A stretch of 20,665 nt of DNA from JBCCFW01 sp039029535 (GTDB taxonomy: Bacteria; Acidobacteriota; JBCCFW01), in the NCBI GenBank assembly GCA_039029535.1, contig JBCCFW010000142.1, positions 1 to 20,665 on the forward strand, given 5' to 3'. The notes beneath the pieces are model-generated. The model worked only from the letters and a program-made list of their open reading frames with translations. It was not told the origin of the DNA and searched no databases. The position numbers and the translations under genes are program-made. Below are positions 1 through 6,859 of this stretch, in pieces (within the stretch, counting starts at the first letter, position 1; each line of letters begins with the position of its first letter).

Positions 1-74
1 AAGCTCCGTCCCCGGCGGTCTCTGAGCGCGAACGGCTCCGCGGGCCCCGAGCGACTCGCGCCGGCGACTCCAGG

Positions 75-89
75 CCCCGTCGGACGGGG
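75..89 (+). terminator. Possible intrinsic terminator upstream of lepB
   Basis: A perfect 6-bp stem (CCCCGT / ACGGGG, loop CGG) is followed by TCGTTTC, a modestly T-containing tract. It sits just upstream of the -10-like element of lepB, so it could end a transcript entering from the left of the window. The T-tract is weak, so this is a structural inference only. Confidence 0.35.
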
Positions 90-100
90 TCGTTTCGGGC

Positions 101-109
101 TGATACGAT
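101..109 (+). promoter_or_regulatory. Putative extended -10 element for lepB
   Basis: TGATACGAT fits an extended -10 pattern (TG, one base, then TACGAT). No convincing -35 box is visible. If used, transcription would start near 116, which would exclude the upstream ATG at 108 and leave a leader of about 60 bases before the ATG at 177. Confidence 0.35.
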
Positions 110-176
110 GCGCGTCCTCATCACCCCCGCGGCGGGCGAAGACCCTCCCGCCCGACCGGGCCAGCAGGAGCCGGAC

Positions 177-956
177 ATGGCCAGCGACGAGCCCCGCGAC
201 GCCAGCGCCAAGGACGCCCCGGAGCAGCCGCGCAAGTCGGCGATGCGGGAGAACGTCGAGGCCATCATCACCGCGGCCCTGTTCGCGATCTTCGTCCGCG
301 GCTTCGTCGCCCAGCCTTACAAGATCCCCTCCGGCTCGATGAAGCAGAACCTGCTCATCGGCGACCACCTGGTGGTGAACAAGCTGGTCTACGGCGATGG
401 CGCGGCCGACGATGGCTTCGCCCTGGTCCCCACCCGCCCCGTGCGCCGAGGCGACGTGGTGATCTTCCGTCCCCCCGACGCCCCTAACACCGACTACATC
501 AAGCGGGTGATCGGGCTCCCCGGCGAACGTCTCGACATCCGGTACAACCCCAAGCTCGGCAACCTGGTCGTCGAGGCCGACGGCGAGGCCGTCCCCGAGA
601 GCTTCCGAGACCGCTTCGGCGAGCTCCACGAGGTGGAGGACGCGGAGTGGACGGTCGACTACGGCGCCGTGCGGCGAGCCCGCTGGTTCGAGCGGAGCTA
701 CACGCTCGGGCCCGGGCAATACTTCATGATGGGAGACAACCGCTACGACTCCCAAGACAGCCGGGCCTGGAGCCGCCACGAAGTCGACGCCGAACGGATC
801 CGAGGGCACGCATGGCTCATCTATTGGAGCTATGAGGCCGACGAGGACAATCCGGAGCCAGGTCCGAGTCTCGTCGACCGCGTGGTCTTCTACGGGAAAA
901 TCGCCGCCGGCTTCGTCACGAAGTCACGCTGGCGACGGACCTTCCACCGGATCTAG
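177..956 (+). CDS. lepB: Signal peptidase I
   Basis: Type I signal peptidase (family S26), which cleaves signal peptides from exported proteins on the outer face of the inner membrane. With the start at 177 it has 259 residues. A hydrophobic segment at about 29-44 anchors the N-terminus. The catalytic Ser54 lies in IPSGSM and the general base Lys109 in YIKRVIGLPGE; the late GDNRYDSQDSR box (about 186-196) is also family-typical. The residues after SGSM are KQNLLIGD, whereas most family members have PTL there. The ATG at 177 is preceded by AGGAG at 166-170 with 6-base spacing. The in-frame ATG at 108 has no such site and overlaps a -10-like motif, so it is not preferred. A small membrane protein gene follows 119 bases downstream. 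Confidence 0.95.
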   Translation: MASDEPRDASAKDAPEQPRKSAMRENVEAIITAALFAIFVRGFVAQPYKIPSGSMKQNLLIGDHLVVNKLVYGDGAADDGFALVPTRPVRRGDVVIFRPPDAPNTDYIKRVIGLPGERLDIRYNPKLGNLVVEADGEAVPESFRDRFGELHEVEDAEWTVDYGAVRRARWFERSYTLGPGQYFMMGDNRYDSQDSRAWSRHEVDAERIRGHAWLIYWSYEADEDNPEPGPSLVDRVVFYGKIAAGFVTKSRWRRTFHRI

Positions 957-969
957 CTCGGATCGTCGC

Positions 970-984
970 GGGGCAAGACGCCCC
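970..984 (+). other. Small hairpin after lepB
   Basis: GGGGC / GCCCC stem of 5 bp with loop AAGAC, 14 bases after the lepB stop. No T-tract follows, so it may be a weak terminator, an mRNA-stabilising structure, or chance in GC-rich DNA. Confidence 0.2.
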
Positions 985-1075
985 ACCACCCTTGCTGGGC
1001 CGCAGCGCCGATGCGATGATGACGCAGCCTGCGGGGGCTCGGACACGCTCAGTAGAGAAAGTTAGGAGGCCACTG

Positions 1076-1453
1076 ATGCCGAACCGTCGGAGTCAGAATC
1101 GCGGAGAGGGAAAGATCGCGGCGGTCATCGCCCTGATCGTGCTCGCGGCAGCCGTGCACGTGGGGATGAAGTTCATCCCCATGCGCGTGGCGCACGGGAA
1201 GCTGCTCGATGCAGTCGAGGACAACGCGACGAAGTTCGCTGCCGGCCTGGTCAAGGAAGACGCCGTCTTCGACAACATCCTCGACCGCGCCGACGAGCTG
1301 GGCATCCCCCTCAACGAGGCGGATCTCGAGGTCCAGCAGCACAGCAGCGTGGTCTCGGTCAAGCTCTGGTACGAGGTCGATCTCGAGATGGTGTGGGGCA
1401 TCTGGCACCACGAGTTCGATGTCGATCAGAAGATGGACACCATCGACATCTGA
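1076..1453 (+). CDS. Small single-pass membrane protein, DUF4845-like
   Basis: A 125-residue protein with a basic N-terminus (about 1-13), one hydrophobic segment (about 13-32) and a soluble remainder of about 90 residues that is probably extracytoplasmic. No catalytic motif is visible. Its size, topology and place directly after lepB resemble DUF4845 proteins, which sit beside lepB in many proteobacteria; this is inferred from layout and general character, not from an alignment. The start at 1076 is chosen because AGGAGG at 1064-1069 lies 6 bases upstream; the open frame itself continues back to about 992 but that part is arginine-rich and lacks a ribosome site. Function unknown; a role in export or envelope maintenance is plausible only by position. 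Confidence 0.75.
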   Translation: MPNRRSQNRGEGKIAAVIALIVLAAAVHVGMKFIPMRVAHGKLLDAVEDNATKFAAGLVKEDAVFDNILDRADELGIPLNEADLEVQQHSSVVSVKLWYEVDLEMVWGIWHHEFDVDQKMDTIDI

Positions 1454-1462
1454 CCTCGACGG

Positions 1463-1502
1463 GCCGGTTCACGTACCGGCTCCGCTAGCGCCCTGAGGCG
1501 CT
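1463..1502 (+). terminator. Two tandem hairpins between membrane protein and NifU-like gene
   Basis: Two perfect 6-bp stems lie side by side: GCCGGT (1463-1468) with ACCGGC (1475-1480), loop TCACGT; and AGCGCC (1487-1492) with GGCGCT (1497-1502), loop CTGA. They fill most of the gap between the two genes. There is no T-tract, so Rho-independent termination in the classic sense is uncertain; they could be RNA-processing or stability structures. Confidence 0.4.
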
Positions 1503-1557
1503 GCCCCCCATGATTGGACCGAGCCCGTCTCACGACGGAGACGGGAGAGATGAGCCG

Positions 1558-1800
1558 ATGAGCGAGAACACTGTCCAGCCGATTCGGGAGCGAGTCGAGG
1601 AGGCCCTCGAACGCATCCGTCCGGCCCTGCGAGCTGACGGCGGAGACGTCGAGCTGCTCGAGGTCGATGGCTCGATCGCTCGGGTCAAGATGGTCGGTGC
1701 CTGCGGTGGCTGTCCGATGTCGGACATGACTCTCCGCGCAGGCATCGAGGCCGCCGTCGTCGAGGTCGTCCCGGAGATCGAGGCGGTCGAGAGCGTCTGA
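1558..1800 (+). CDS. NifU C-terminal-domain Fe-S scaffold protein
   Basis: An 80-residue protein consisting of a single NifU C-terminal (Nfu) domain, a scaffold that binds an Fe-S cluster and passes it to target proteins in the cytoplasm. Family signs are RPALRADGGDVELLEVDG in the first half and the CGGC motif (Cys49, Cys52) that ligates the cluster, followed by MSDMTLRAGIE. The start at 1558 is chosen because GGGAGA (about 1544-1549) lies 8-9 bases upstream and the protein then begins just before the domain; an in-frame ATG at 1510 would add a non-conserved stretch. There is no N-terminal A-type domain as in NfuA. The next gene, sppA, starts 67 bases downstream. Confidence 0.9.
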   Translation: MSENTVQPIRERVEEALERIRPALRADGGDVELLEVDGSIARVKMVGACGGCPMSDMTLRAGIEAAVVEVVPEIEAVESV

Positions 1801-1838
1801 GAGCTCTCCCTCCTCCGCCAGCTCCGAGAGTCCGAGAC

Positions 1839-1856
1839 CCCACCCCGCGGGGTGGG
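1839..1856 (+). promoter_or_regulatory. 18-bp perfect palindrome at the sppA ribosome site
   Basis: CCCACCCCGCGGGGTGGG is self-complementary over 18 bases. As RNA it could fold with a 7-bp stem and CGCG loop. It abuts and partly includes the G-rich ribosome-binding stretch (about 1854-1861) of sppA. It could be an operator, a terminator for the upstream gene or a translational block; no T-tract follows. Confidence 0.45.
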
Positions 1857-1867
1857 TGGAGTCGCGC

Positions 1868-3649
1868 ATGCAGACAAGCACCAAGGTCTTCCTCGTTCTC
1901 CTGGCCCTGATCCTGTTCCTCGGAGCAGGAGCCTTGGTCATCGCCAAGCTCGGCAGCGGTGCCGGCAGCTCCGGTGGCTTCAGCGCCAGCCGCAGCGGCA
2001 ACGCGGTCCTCCACGTCGACCTCCAGGGCGCCTGGCCCGAGCAGGACCCGAGCCCCGAGATGAGCGCCCTGCTCGGCGTGCAGGCCCTCACCTACGGACA
2101 CCTGGTCCAGGGTCTCCATGCCGCCGCCGAAGACCCCGACATCGCCGCCATCGAGCTCGAGGTCGGCTCGCTCGGGCTCGGCTGGGGCCGCACCTGGGAG
2201 GTCCGCCAGGCCCTGCTCGCCTGCAAGGCAGCCGGCAAGCGCATCCACGTGCACCTCGGTCAGGTCCAAGACGGCGGCTACTACCTCGCCTCGGTCGCCG
2301 ACCACGTGACCATGGCGCGCACCTCCGTGCTCTGGCTCGACGGCATCCGCTCCGAGGTCCCCTTCTACTCCGCCAGTCTCGCCAAGGTCGGAGTGGTGGC
2401 CGACCTCGAGCAAATCGGCGCCTACAAGAACGCTGCCGACAGCTACACCCGCGCCGACATGACCGACGCTCATCGTCAGGCCACCGAGAGCCTGCTCGAC
2501 GGTCTCTTCACCGAGATGACCGAGGGCATCGGTGAGTCGCTCGGCCGCGACCCCGCCGAGATCGACGCCCTCGTCTCGGACGGCCCCTACGCGGCGCCCC
2601 GGGCGCTCGAAGTCGGCCTCGTCCATCAGCTCGCCTTCGCCGACGAGGCGTCCGAGCTCCTCGACGAGGCCCTCGACGCCGAGCTCGCTCGCGTCGACCT
2701 CGAGGACTACGTCCGGAGCTTCGGCTCCTCCTCCGGCTCGCACTCCATCGCCGTCATCCACGCGGTCGGCACCATCGTCCCCGGCCCGAGCCAGCGCGGT
2801 CTCTTCGGTGGCTCCAGCCTCGGCTCGCAGACCATCGCCCACGCGATCGAGCAGGCCGTCGACGACGGCGCCGACGCCATCGTCCTCCGGGTCGACAGCC
2901 CCGGCGGCTCGCCGGGCGCCTCCGACGAGATCTGGCGACAGCTCGAGCTGGCCCAGGACGACGGCGTGCCGGTGGTCGTGTCGATGTCCGACGTCGCCGC
3001 CTCGGGCGGCTACTGGGTCGCCATGGGCGCCGACGCCATCGTCGCGGCGCCCACCACCATCACCGGCTCCATCGGGATCTACGGAGGCAAGTACGTGACC
3101 TCCGGGTTCCAAGAGAAGATCGACATGAACGTCGTGCCGGTGCAGCGAGGCGAGAACGCCGGTTTCTTCTCCGGCCAGGACCGCTTCACCGACGAGCAGC
3201 GCGGGATGCTGCTCAACCAGCTCGGCACGGTCTACCAGCTCTTCCTCGAGAAGACGGCCGAAGGACGGGGCCTCGCCGACGCCGACGCGGTCGACCGCGT
3301 CGCCCGCGGGCGGGTCTGGACCGGAAAGCAGGCCCTCGACCATCAGCTCATCGACATCCTCGGTGGTCTCGACCGGGCGGTCGAGGAGGCCAAGAACCTC
3401 GCCTCCATCGATCAGGACGCCCCCGTCCGTCTCCCCGCCTACCCCCGTCCGCCCAGCCTGTTCGAGGTCCTCACCGACCCGCAGGCCCGCGCCGCGGTGG
3501 CGGCGGAGTGGCACCGCGGGGTCGCCCGCAGCGTGATCTCGGAGCTGCCCCAGGCAGCGATTGACGGTCTCGACCAGGCCCAGCTCTTGCGCCTGCTCGA
3601 AAGTGAGTCAATCCTGGCGGTCATGCCGTACCGCATCTCCGCCGACTGA
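1868..3649 (+). CDS. sppA: Signal peptide peptidase SppA, long (67K) form
   Basis: Membrane-anchored serine protease (family S49) that degrades released signal peptides on the periplasmic side. It has 593 residues, the length of the two-domain SppA in which each chain supplies both catalytic residues. An N-terminal membrane segment spans about residues 5-26. The catalytic Lys187 lies in IGAYKNAADSYTRADM, matching the E. coli Lys209 region; the nucleophile Ser379 lies in SDVAASGGYW, followed by TTITGSIGIYGGK. Both are intact. An in-frame GTG at 1856 exists but overlaps the palindrome; the ATG at 1868 has GGGTGGAG about 6 bases upstream. A GAF protein gene begins 14 bases after the stop, suggesting co-transcription. 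Functional partner of LepB, encoded in the same run of genes. Confidence 0.93.
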   Translation: MQTSTKVFLVLLALILFLGAGALVIAKLGSGAGSSGGFSASRSGNAVLHVDLQGAWPEQDPSPEMSALLGVQALTYGHLVQGLHAAAEDPDIAAIELEVGSLGLGWGRTWEVRQALLACKAAGKRIHVHLGQVQDGGYYLASVADHVTMARTSVLWLDGIRSEVPFYSASLAKVGVVADLEQIGAYKNAADSYTRADMTDAHRQATESLLDGLFTEMTEGIGESLGRDPAEIDALVSDGPYAAPRALEVGLVHQLAFADEASELLDEALDAELARVDLEDYVRSFGSSSGSHSIAVIHAVGTIVPGPSQRGLFGGSSLGSQTIAHAIEQAVDDGADAIVLRVDSPGGSPGASDEIWRQLELAQDDGVPVVVSMSDVAASGGYWVAMGADAIVAAPTTITGSIGIYGGKYVTSGFQEKIDMNVVPVQRGENAGFFSGQDRFTDEQRGMLLNQLGTVYQLFLEKTAEGRGLADADAVDRVARGRVWTGKQALDHQLIDILGGLDRAVEEAKNLASIDQDAPVRLPAYPRPPSLFEVLTDPQARAAVAAEWHRGVARSVISELPQAAIDGLDQAQLLRLLESESILAVMPYRISAD

Positions 3650-3663
3650 GGGCCGTTTCGCTG

Positions 3664-4515
3664 ATGGCCACCCAGGGCGTCCTCCCCACCGGACGCTTCG
3701 AGCGGATGCTCGAACGCGCTCAGGGCTTCGCTAGGAAGCTCCTGGCTGAGAACGCCCAACTGCGTCGCCAGATCGCGCTCCTCCGCGCCAGCGGCCCGAG
3801 CGCCGAGCCGACGGGTCCCACGGACCGCGAGCGTGAGCTCGAGACCCAGCTCGTCCAGGCACGTCAAACGATCCAGCGGCTCGAGGCCGTCCAGGGCCCG
3901 CTCTCCTCGCCGGGTCAGACCGTCGGGGCGCCGGCCGCGGAAGAGACCGAACGCGAGCTGGCCACCCTGCGTCGACGTCACGCCGAGCTCGAGGAGCAGA
4001 ACGACAACCTGGCGAACCTCTACGTCGCCTCGTATCAGCTCCACTCGACGCTCGACTTCCAGGAAGTCATCTCCATCGTCATGGAGATCGTCGTCAACCT
4101 GATCGGCGTCCGCAGCTTCGCGGTCATGCTCATCGACGGCAAGACCGACGACCTCTGCGTCATCACCACCGAGGGCATGGACCGGACGCCCAGCCTCCGC
4201 ATCCGGGTGGGTGAGGGCGTCATCGGCCAGGCGGCGACCAGCGGTCAGCCGTACTTCAAGGAAGACGGTCGCTCGACGAGCTTCGTGGATCCGCTGGCGG
4301 TCATCCCGCTCAAGATCAAGGACCACGTCATCGGCGCGATCTCGGTCTACGAGCTGCTGCCCCAGAAGGAAGACTTCGCCCCGGTCGACTACGAGCTCTT
4401 CAACATGCTCGCCGGTCACGCCTCCACCGCGATCTTCTCGGCCAAGCTCTACAGCGACTCGGAACGCAAGCTGACGACCATCCAGTCGTTCCTGGACCTG
4501 CTCACCTCCTCCTAG
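3664..4515 (+). CDS. Coiled-coil GAF domain protein
   Basis: A 283-residue cytoplasmic protein. Residues about 1-115 are charged and rich in Glu, Arg, Leu and Gln with heptad character, predicted to form a coiled coil, broken by a Pro/Gly-rich linker at about 44-58. Residues about 120-275 form a GAF domain, a small-molecule or protein-sensing fold; visible signs are the segment LHSTLDFQEVISIVMEIVVN, VGEGVIGQAATSGQP and AVIPLKIKDHVIGAISVYE. No kinase, cyclase or DNA-binding output follows, so it probably acts by protein-protein contact. No Cys or His haem-type ligand pattern stands out. It lies 14 bases after sppA. Similar GAF proteins are common in Myxococcota and related lineages (family knowledge, not a database result). 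Ligand unknown. Confidence 0.8.
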   Translation: MATQGVLPTGRFERMLERAQGFARKLLAENAQLRRQIALLRASGPSAEPTGPTDRERELETQLVQARQTIQRLEAVQGPLSSPGQTVGAPAAEETERELATLRRRHAELEEQNDNLANLYVASYQLHSTLDFQEVISIVMEIVVNLIGVRSFAVMLIDGKTDDLCVITTEGMDRTPSLRIRVGEGVIGQAATSGQPYFKEDGRSTSFVDPLAVIPLKIKDHVIGAISVYELLPQKEDFAPVDYELFNMLAGHASTAIFSAKLYSDSERKLTTIQSFLDLLTSS

Positions 4516-4516
4516 G

Positions 4517-4644
4517 CCTGAGGGGGCGGCAGCACGTCGTCAGCGACTCCGTGCTCTCGACTCGCGCTTCGTCACCGACCTGGGTCGGTTCCTCGCACTC
4601 GCTCGGCACGGAGCCCCTGCCAACGCACTGGCGCTCCCCTCAGG
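4517..4644 (+). ncRNA. Nested inverted repeats; candidate structured RNA or large terminator
   Basis: The gap between the GAF gene and lptE carries several nested complementary arms: CCTGAGGGG (4517-4525) with CCCCTCAGG (4636-4644); GGCAG (4528-4532) with CTGCC (4617-4621); CTCCGTGC (4547-4554) with GCACGGAG (4606-4613); and an apical hairpin ACCGAC (4574-4579) with GTCGGT (4584-4589), loop CTGG. An alternative local hairpin AGCACG / CGTGCT (4531-4536, 4550-4555) competes with two of them. The order of arms is consistent with one elongated folded element of about 128 bases. I do not recognise it as 6S, SRP, RNase P or tmRNA. It may be a complex terminator, a leader of lptE, a small RNA, or a palindromic repeat element. 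Confidence 0.4.
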
Positions 4645-4676
4645 TTCGGAATGGAAAGCCACCGACCAATCCCGGG

Positions 4677-4683
4677 TTAACAT
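4677..4683 (+). promoter_or_regulatory. Putative -10 element for lptE
   Basis: TTAACAT is a conspicuously A+T-rich heptamer in GC-rich surroundings, ending 7 bases before the GTG start of lptE. If it is a -10 box, transcription would start at or within about one base of the start codon, giving a leaderless or nearly leaderless mRNA. No good -35 hexamer is visible. Confidence 0.35.
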
Positions 4684-4690
4684 CCGTTCC

Positions 4691-5230
4691 GTGAACACTC
4701 TCAGCGGGCGCTCTTTTCTCCTCGCCGGACTCGCGGCCCTGCTGCTGGGCTCGAGCCTGGGCTGTGGCTACTCCCTCACGAGCAAGGGCAGCAACCTGCC
4801 GGCGCACGTGAAGGTGATCGCCATCCCCGAGTTCGCCAACCAGACCTCGCGGCCCGAGCTCGGTCAGCGGGTCACCGAGAAGCTCCGCGAGCAGCTCGTC
4901 GCCCGCGGCAAGTACCAGGTGACCTCCGACACCCGGAACGCCGACGCCATCCTCCGTGGGTCCGTCCGAGGATGGGACGCCAAGCCGGTCCAGCTCTCCG
5001 ACGACCGCAGCGACGCCGAGCGCGTGACCGTCACCCTCGACGCCTCGGTCACCTTCGAGGACCGCGTCGTCAACCGCGTGACCTGGCAGCAGGACGGCTA
5101 CAAGTTCACCGGCGAGTACGACACCGTCGGTGATCCCACGCAGTACTTCGACACCGAGCTCGGGGCCGTCGAGGAGGTCGCCGAGGACTTCGCCCGCGCG
5201 GTCCTCTCCGCCATCCTCCAGGGCTTCTGA
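4691..5230 (+). CDS. lptE: LPS-assembly lipoprotein LptE
   Basis: A 179-residue outer-membrane lipoprotein of the LptE family, which plugs the LptD barrel in the final step of lipopolysaccharide export. The N-terminus has a Leu/Ala-rich signal peptide (about 8-23) and a Cys25 in SSLGCGYSL, the expected lipidation site, although the -3 to -1 residues (S-L-G) are not the ideal lipobox. The start of the mature protein, GCGYSL, is characteristic of the family, as is the following IAIPEFANQTSRPELGQRV block. GTG start; no Shine-Dalgarno sequence is visible and an A+T-rich -10-like motif lies directly upstream. The next gene is holA, 10 bases downstream, an arrangement also known in E. coli (lptE-holA), which supports both calls. 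Confidence 0.87.
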   Translation: MNTLSGRSFLLAGLAALLLGSSLGCGYSLTSKGSNLPAHVKVIAIPEFANQTSRPELGQRVTEKLREQLVARGKYQVTSDTRNADAILRGSVRGWDAKPVQLSDDRSDAERVTVTLDASVTFEDRVVNRVTWQQDGYKFTGEYDTVGDPTQYFDTELGAVEEVAEDFARAVLSAILQGF

Positions 5231-5240
5231 GGACGCCCCG

Positions 5241-6212
5241 GTGGCCAAGTCCCTCAACGGTGCCGCCGGTCTCCGCCGCGCCCTCGACGGAGGCGCCCCG
5301 CCGCCGCTGCTCCTCTTCCTCGGGGAGGACCGCCGCGAGCTGGAGGACGCCCTGAACGAGCTCGAGAATCGTCTCGTCGAGGAGGACTTCCGGCCGATGA
5401 ACTCGGCCCGACTCCGAGGCAGCGAGACCGAGGTCGCCGAGCTGCTCAACCTCTGCGCCACCCTTCCCCTCATGGCCGAGCGCCGAGTGGTGGTCGTGCG
5501 TGAGCCCGAGCAGCTCAAGGGCGACATCGACGCCTTCATCGAGTTCCTCGGCGAGCCGCCGGCCGAGACCTGCCTCGTGCTGGTGCCCACCAAGTTCGAC
5601 AAGCGCCAGCGTCTGTCCAAGGCCATCCTCGACGCCGCGACCACCGTGAGCTTCGAGGCCCCCGGTCCTCAGGAGCTCGAAGCCTGGGTCGCCCGCATCC
5701 TCGGACGCGACGGCCTCTCGCTCTCCCCCGACGCCTTCGCCCTGCTCGCCGACCTCGTCGAGGCCAACACTCTCCTCCTCTCCCACGAGCTGGAGAAGCT
5801 CGCCCTCTACTGTCACGGCCGCGAGGTCGTCGAGCGCGAGGACGTCGAGGCGCTGCTCGGCCGCTCGCGGAGCATCGAGGTCTGGGACCTCACCAACGCC
5901 ATCGAGGACGGCCGCCCCGACGAGGCCGCCGCCGCCCTCCAGCGTCTCCTCGACCAGCAGGTCGCCATCCCCCTGCTGGTCGGCACCCTCGACTGGTGCC
6001 TCGGCCGCCTGCTCGCCTCCGAGGAGCCCCGGGCCCGCCCGGGCCGACGCCGGTCCCTGGAGCGCCGTCGACGGGCCCTACAGGGCCGCGCCGGTGAGGT
6101 CACCTCCCTGCTGCGGGAGGCCGACCGGGCCGTGCGAACGACCGGCGCCCTCCCCGAGCACCTCCTCCTGAAGGCCGTCCTGGCCGCCGCTCAGCCCGGG
6201 CCGGGGGGCTGA
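5241..6212 (+). CDS. holA: DNA polymerase III subunit delta
   Basis: The delta subunit of the clamp loader, which opens the beta sliding clamp during replication. It has 323 residues from the GTG at 5241, close to the usual 330-350. Visible family features are an N-terminal LLFLGED block (about 23-29), the AERRVVVVREPEQL block around 80, CLVLVPTKFDKRQRLSKAI, then VSFEAPGPQELEAWV, and the late block HELEKLALYCHGREVVEREDVEALL. The start at 5241 is chosen because GAGGA (5229-5233) is spaced 7 bases upstream and because the open frame before it overlaps lptE out of frame with low-complexity residues. That GAGG overlaps the lptE stop TGA, suggesting translational linkage. The C-terminus is rich in Arg and then Pro/Gly. 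Confidence 0.9.
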   Translation: MAKSLNGAAGLRRALDGGAPPPLLLFLGEDRRELEDALNELENRLVEEDFRPMNSARLRGSETEVAELLNLCATLPLMAERRVVVVREPEQLKGDIDAFIEFLGEPPAETCLVLVPTKFDKRQRLSKAILDAATTVSFEAPGPQELEAWVARILGRDGLSLSPDAFALLADLVEANTLLLSHELEKLALYCHGREVVEREDVEALLGRSRSIEVWDLTNAIEDGRPDEAAAALQRLLDQQVAIPLLVGTLDWCLGRLLASEEPRARPGRRRSLERRRRALQGRAGEVTSLLREADRAVRTTGALPEHLLLKAVLAAAQPGPGG

Positions 6213-6219
6213 GGCCCCC
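6204..6219 (+). terminator. GC-rich hairpin at the end of holA
   Basis: GGGGGC (6204-6209) pairs perfectly with GCCCCC (6214-6219) around the loop TGAG; the stem spans the holA stop codon and is followed by ATTCAA rather than a T-run. It could end the core-gene transcript before the sigma-factor operon. Confidence is limited by the absent T-tract and by the general GC richness. Confidence 0.35.
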
Positions 6220-6267
6220 ATTCAACCCGGAGCCGGGCCGGGCCGTCTGACTCAGTGGAGAGCCGGC

Positions 6268-6858
6268 GTGGACGACCACCAGCTCATCACCGAATTCAAG
6301 GACGGCTCGGAGCACGCCTTCGACGAGCTGGTCCGTCGCCATCAGCGGCGGGCCTTCCGCGTGGCCCGAGGAGTCCTGAGACGGCAGGACCTGGCCGACG
6401 AGGCGGTGCAAGACGCCTTCCTCAAGGTCCATCAGGCCCTGCCCGCCTTCAAGGAGGAAGCCCGATTCACCACCTGGTTGCACCGCATCGTGGTCAACGC
6501 GGCCCTGGACCTGCGCTCTCGCGAGGAGACGCAGTCGAAGGCCAAGGACCGTGCGGAGCAGGAGGTGAGCTTCGAGGCGACCCGCCCCCGGGGCCCGCGA
6601 CCTCTCGACGAGCTCATCCGCGAGGAGCGTCTCGACGCGCTCCACGCCGCGATGGCCAAGCTCCCCGAGAAGCAGCGGCTGACCCTGGAGCTTCGTGTCC
6701 GTCAGGGACTCAAGCACGCGGAGATCGCCGAGATCCTGGGCTGCACCGTGGGCACGGTGAAGGCCAACGTCCACCACGCCGTCACCAAGTTGCACGCCGA
6801 GCTCGACACGCAGGTGTCAGCGGAGCGCGCACTGCCCGGAGCGTCCGAAGGAGCCTGA
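6268..6858 (+). CDS. ECF-type RNA polymerase sigma factor
   Basis: A 196-residue extracytoplasmic-function sigma factor that directs RNA polymerase to its own regulon. Region 2 spans about residues 10-84: FDELVRRHQRRAFRVARGVL, then DLADEAVQDAFLKVHQAL (the core-binding and -10 part) and FTTWLHRIVVNAALDLRS. After a charged linker (about 85-115), region 4 spans about 122-176 with LPEKQRLTLELRVRQGLKHAEIAEILGCTVGTVKANVHHAV, a helix-turn-helix that reads the -35 element (quoted here in pieces by motif). GTG start at 6268. The adjacent gene encodes a membrane zinc-finger anti-sigma factor, which indicates control by release from that partner. It may also autoregulate its operon; the promoter is not identifiable by eye. 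Confidence 0.93.
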   Translation: MDDHQLITEFKDGSEHAFDELVRRHQRRAFRVARGVLRRQDLADEAVQDAFLKVHQALPAFKEEARFTTWLHRIVVNAALDLRSREETQSKAKDRAEQEVSFEATRPRGPRPLDELIREERLDALHAAMAKLPEKQRLTLELRVRQGLKHAEIAEILGCTVGTVKANVHHAVTKLHAELDTQVSAERALPGASEGA

Positions 6859-6859
6859 C

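Noticed and set aside
1..107. Possible end of a gene at the left window edge
   Set aside because: No convincing frame or motif can be read in this short stretch.
108..176. Upstream ATG for lepB at 108
   Set aside because: It overlaps a -10-like motif and has no ribosome site, while the ATG at 177 has AGGAG at good spacing.
1685..3514. Long open frame on the minus strand opposite sppA (609 codons)
   Set aside because: It is Gly/Val/Asp/Glu-rich with no recognisable domain and mirrors the codon pattern of sppA, whose catalytic residues are intact. Typical antisense shadow in GC-rich DNA.
4517..4644. Identification of the structured element as 6S RNA, SRP RNA or another known RNA
   Set aside because: I could not find the hallmark loops or conserved sequence strings of these RNAs; only the base pairing is supported.
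5130..5240. N-terminal extension of holA into lptE
   Set aside because: Ser/Pro/Arg-rich shadow of lptE; a GTG with a ribosome site at 5241 gives the normal length.
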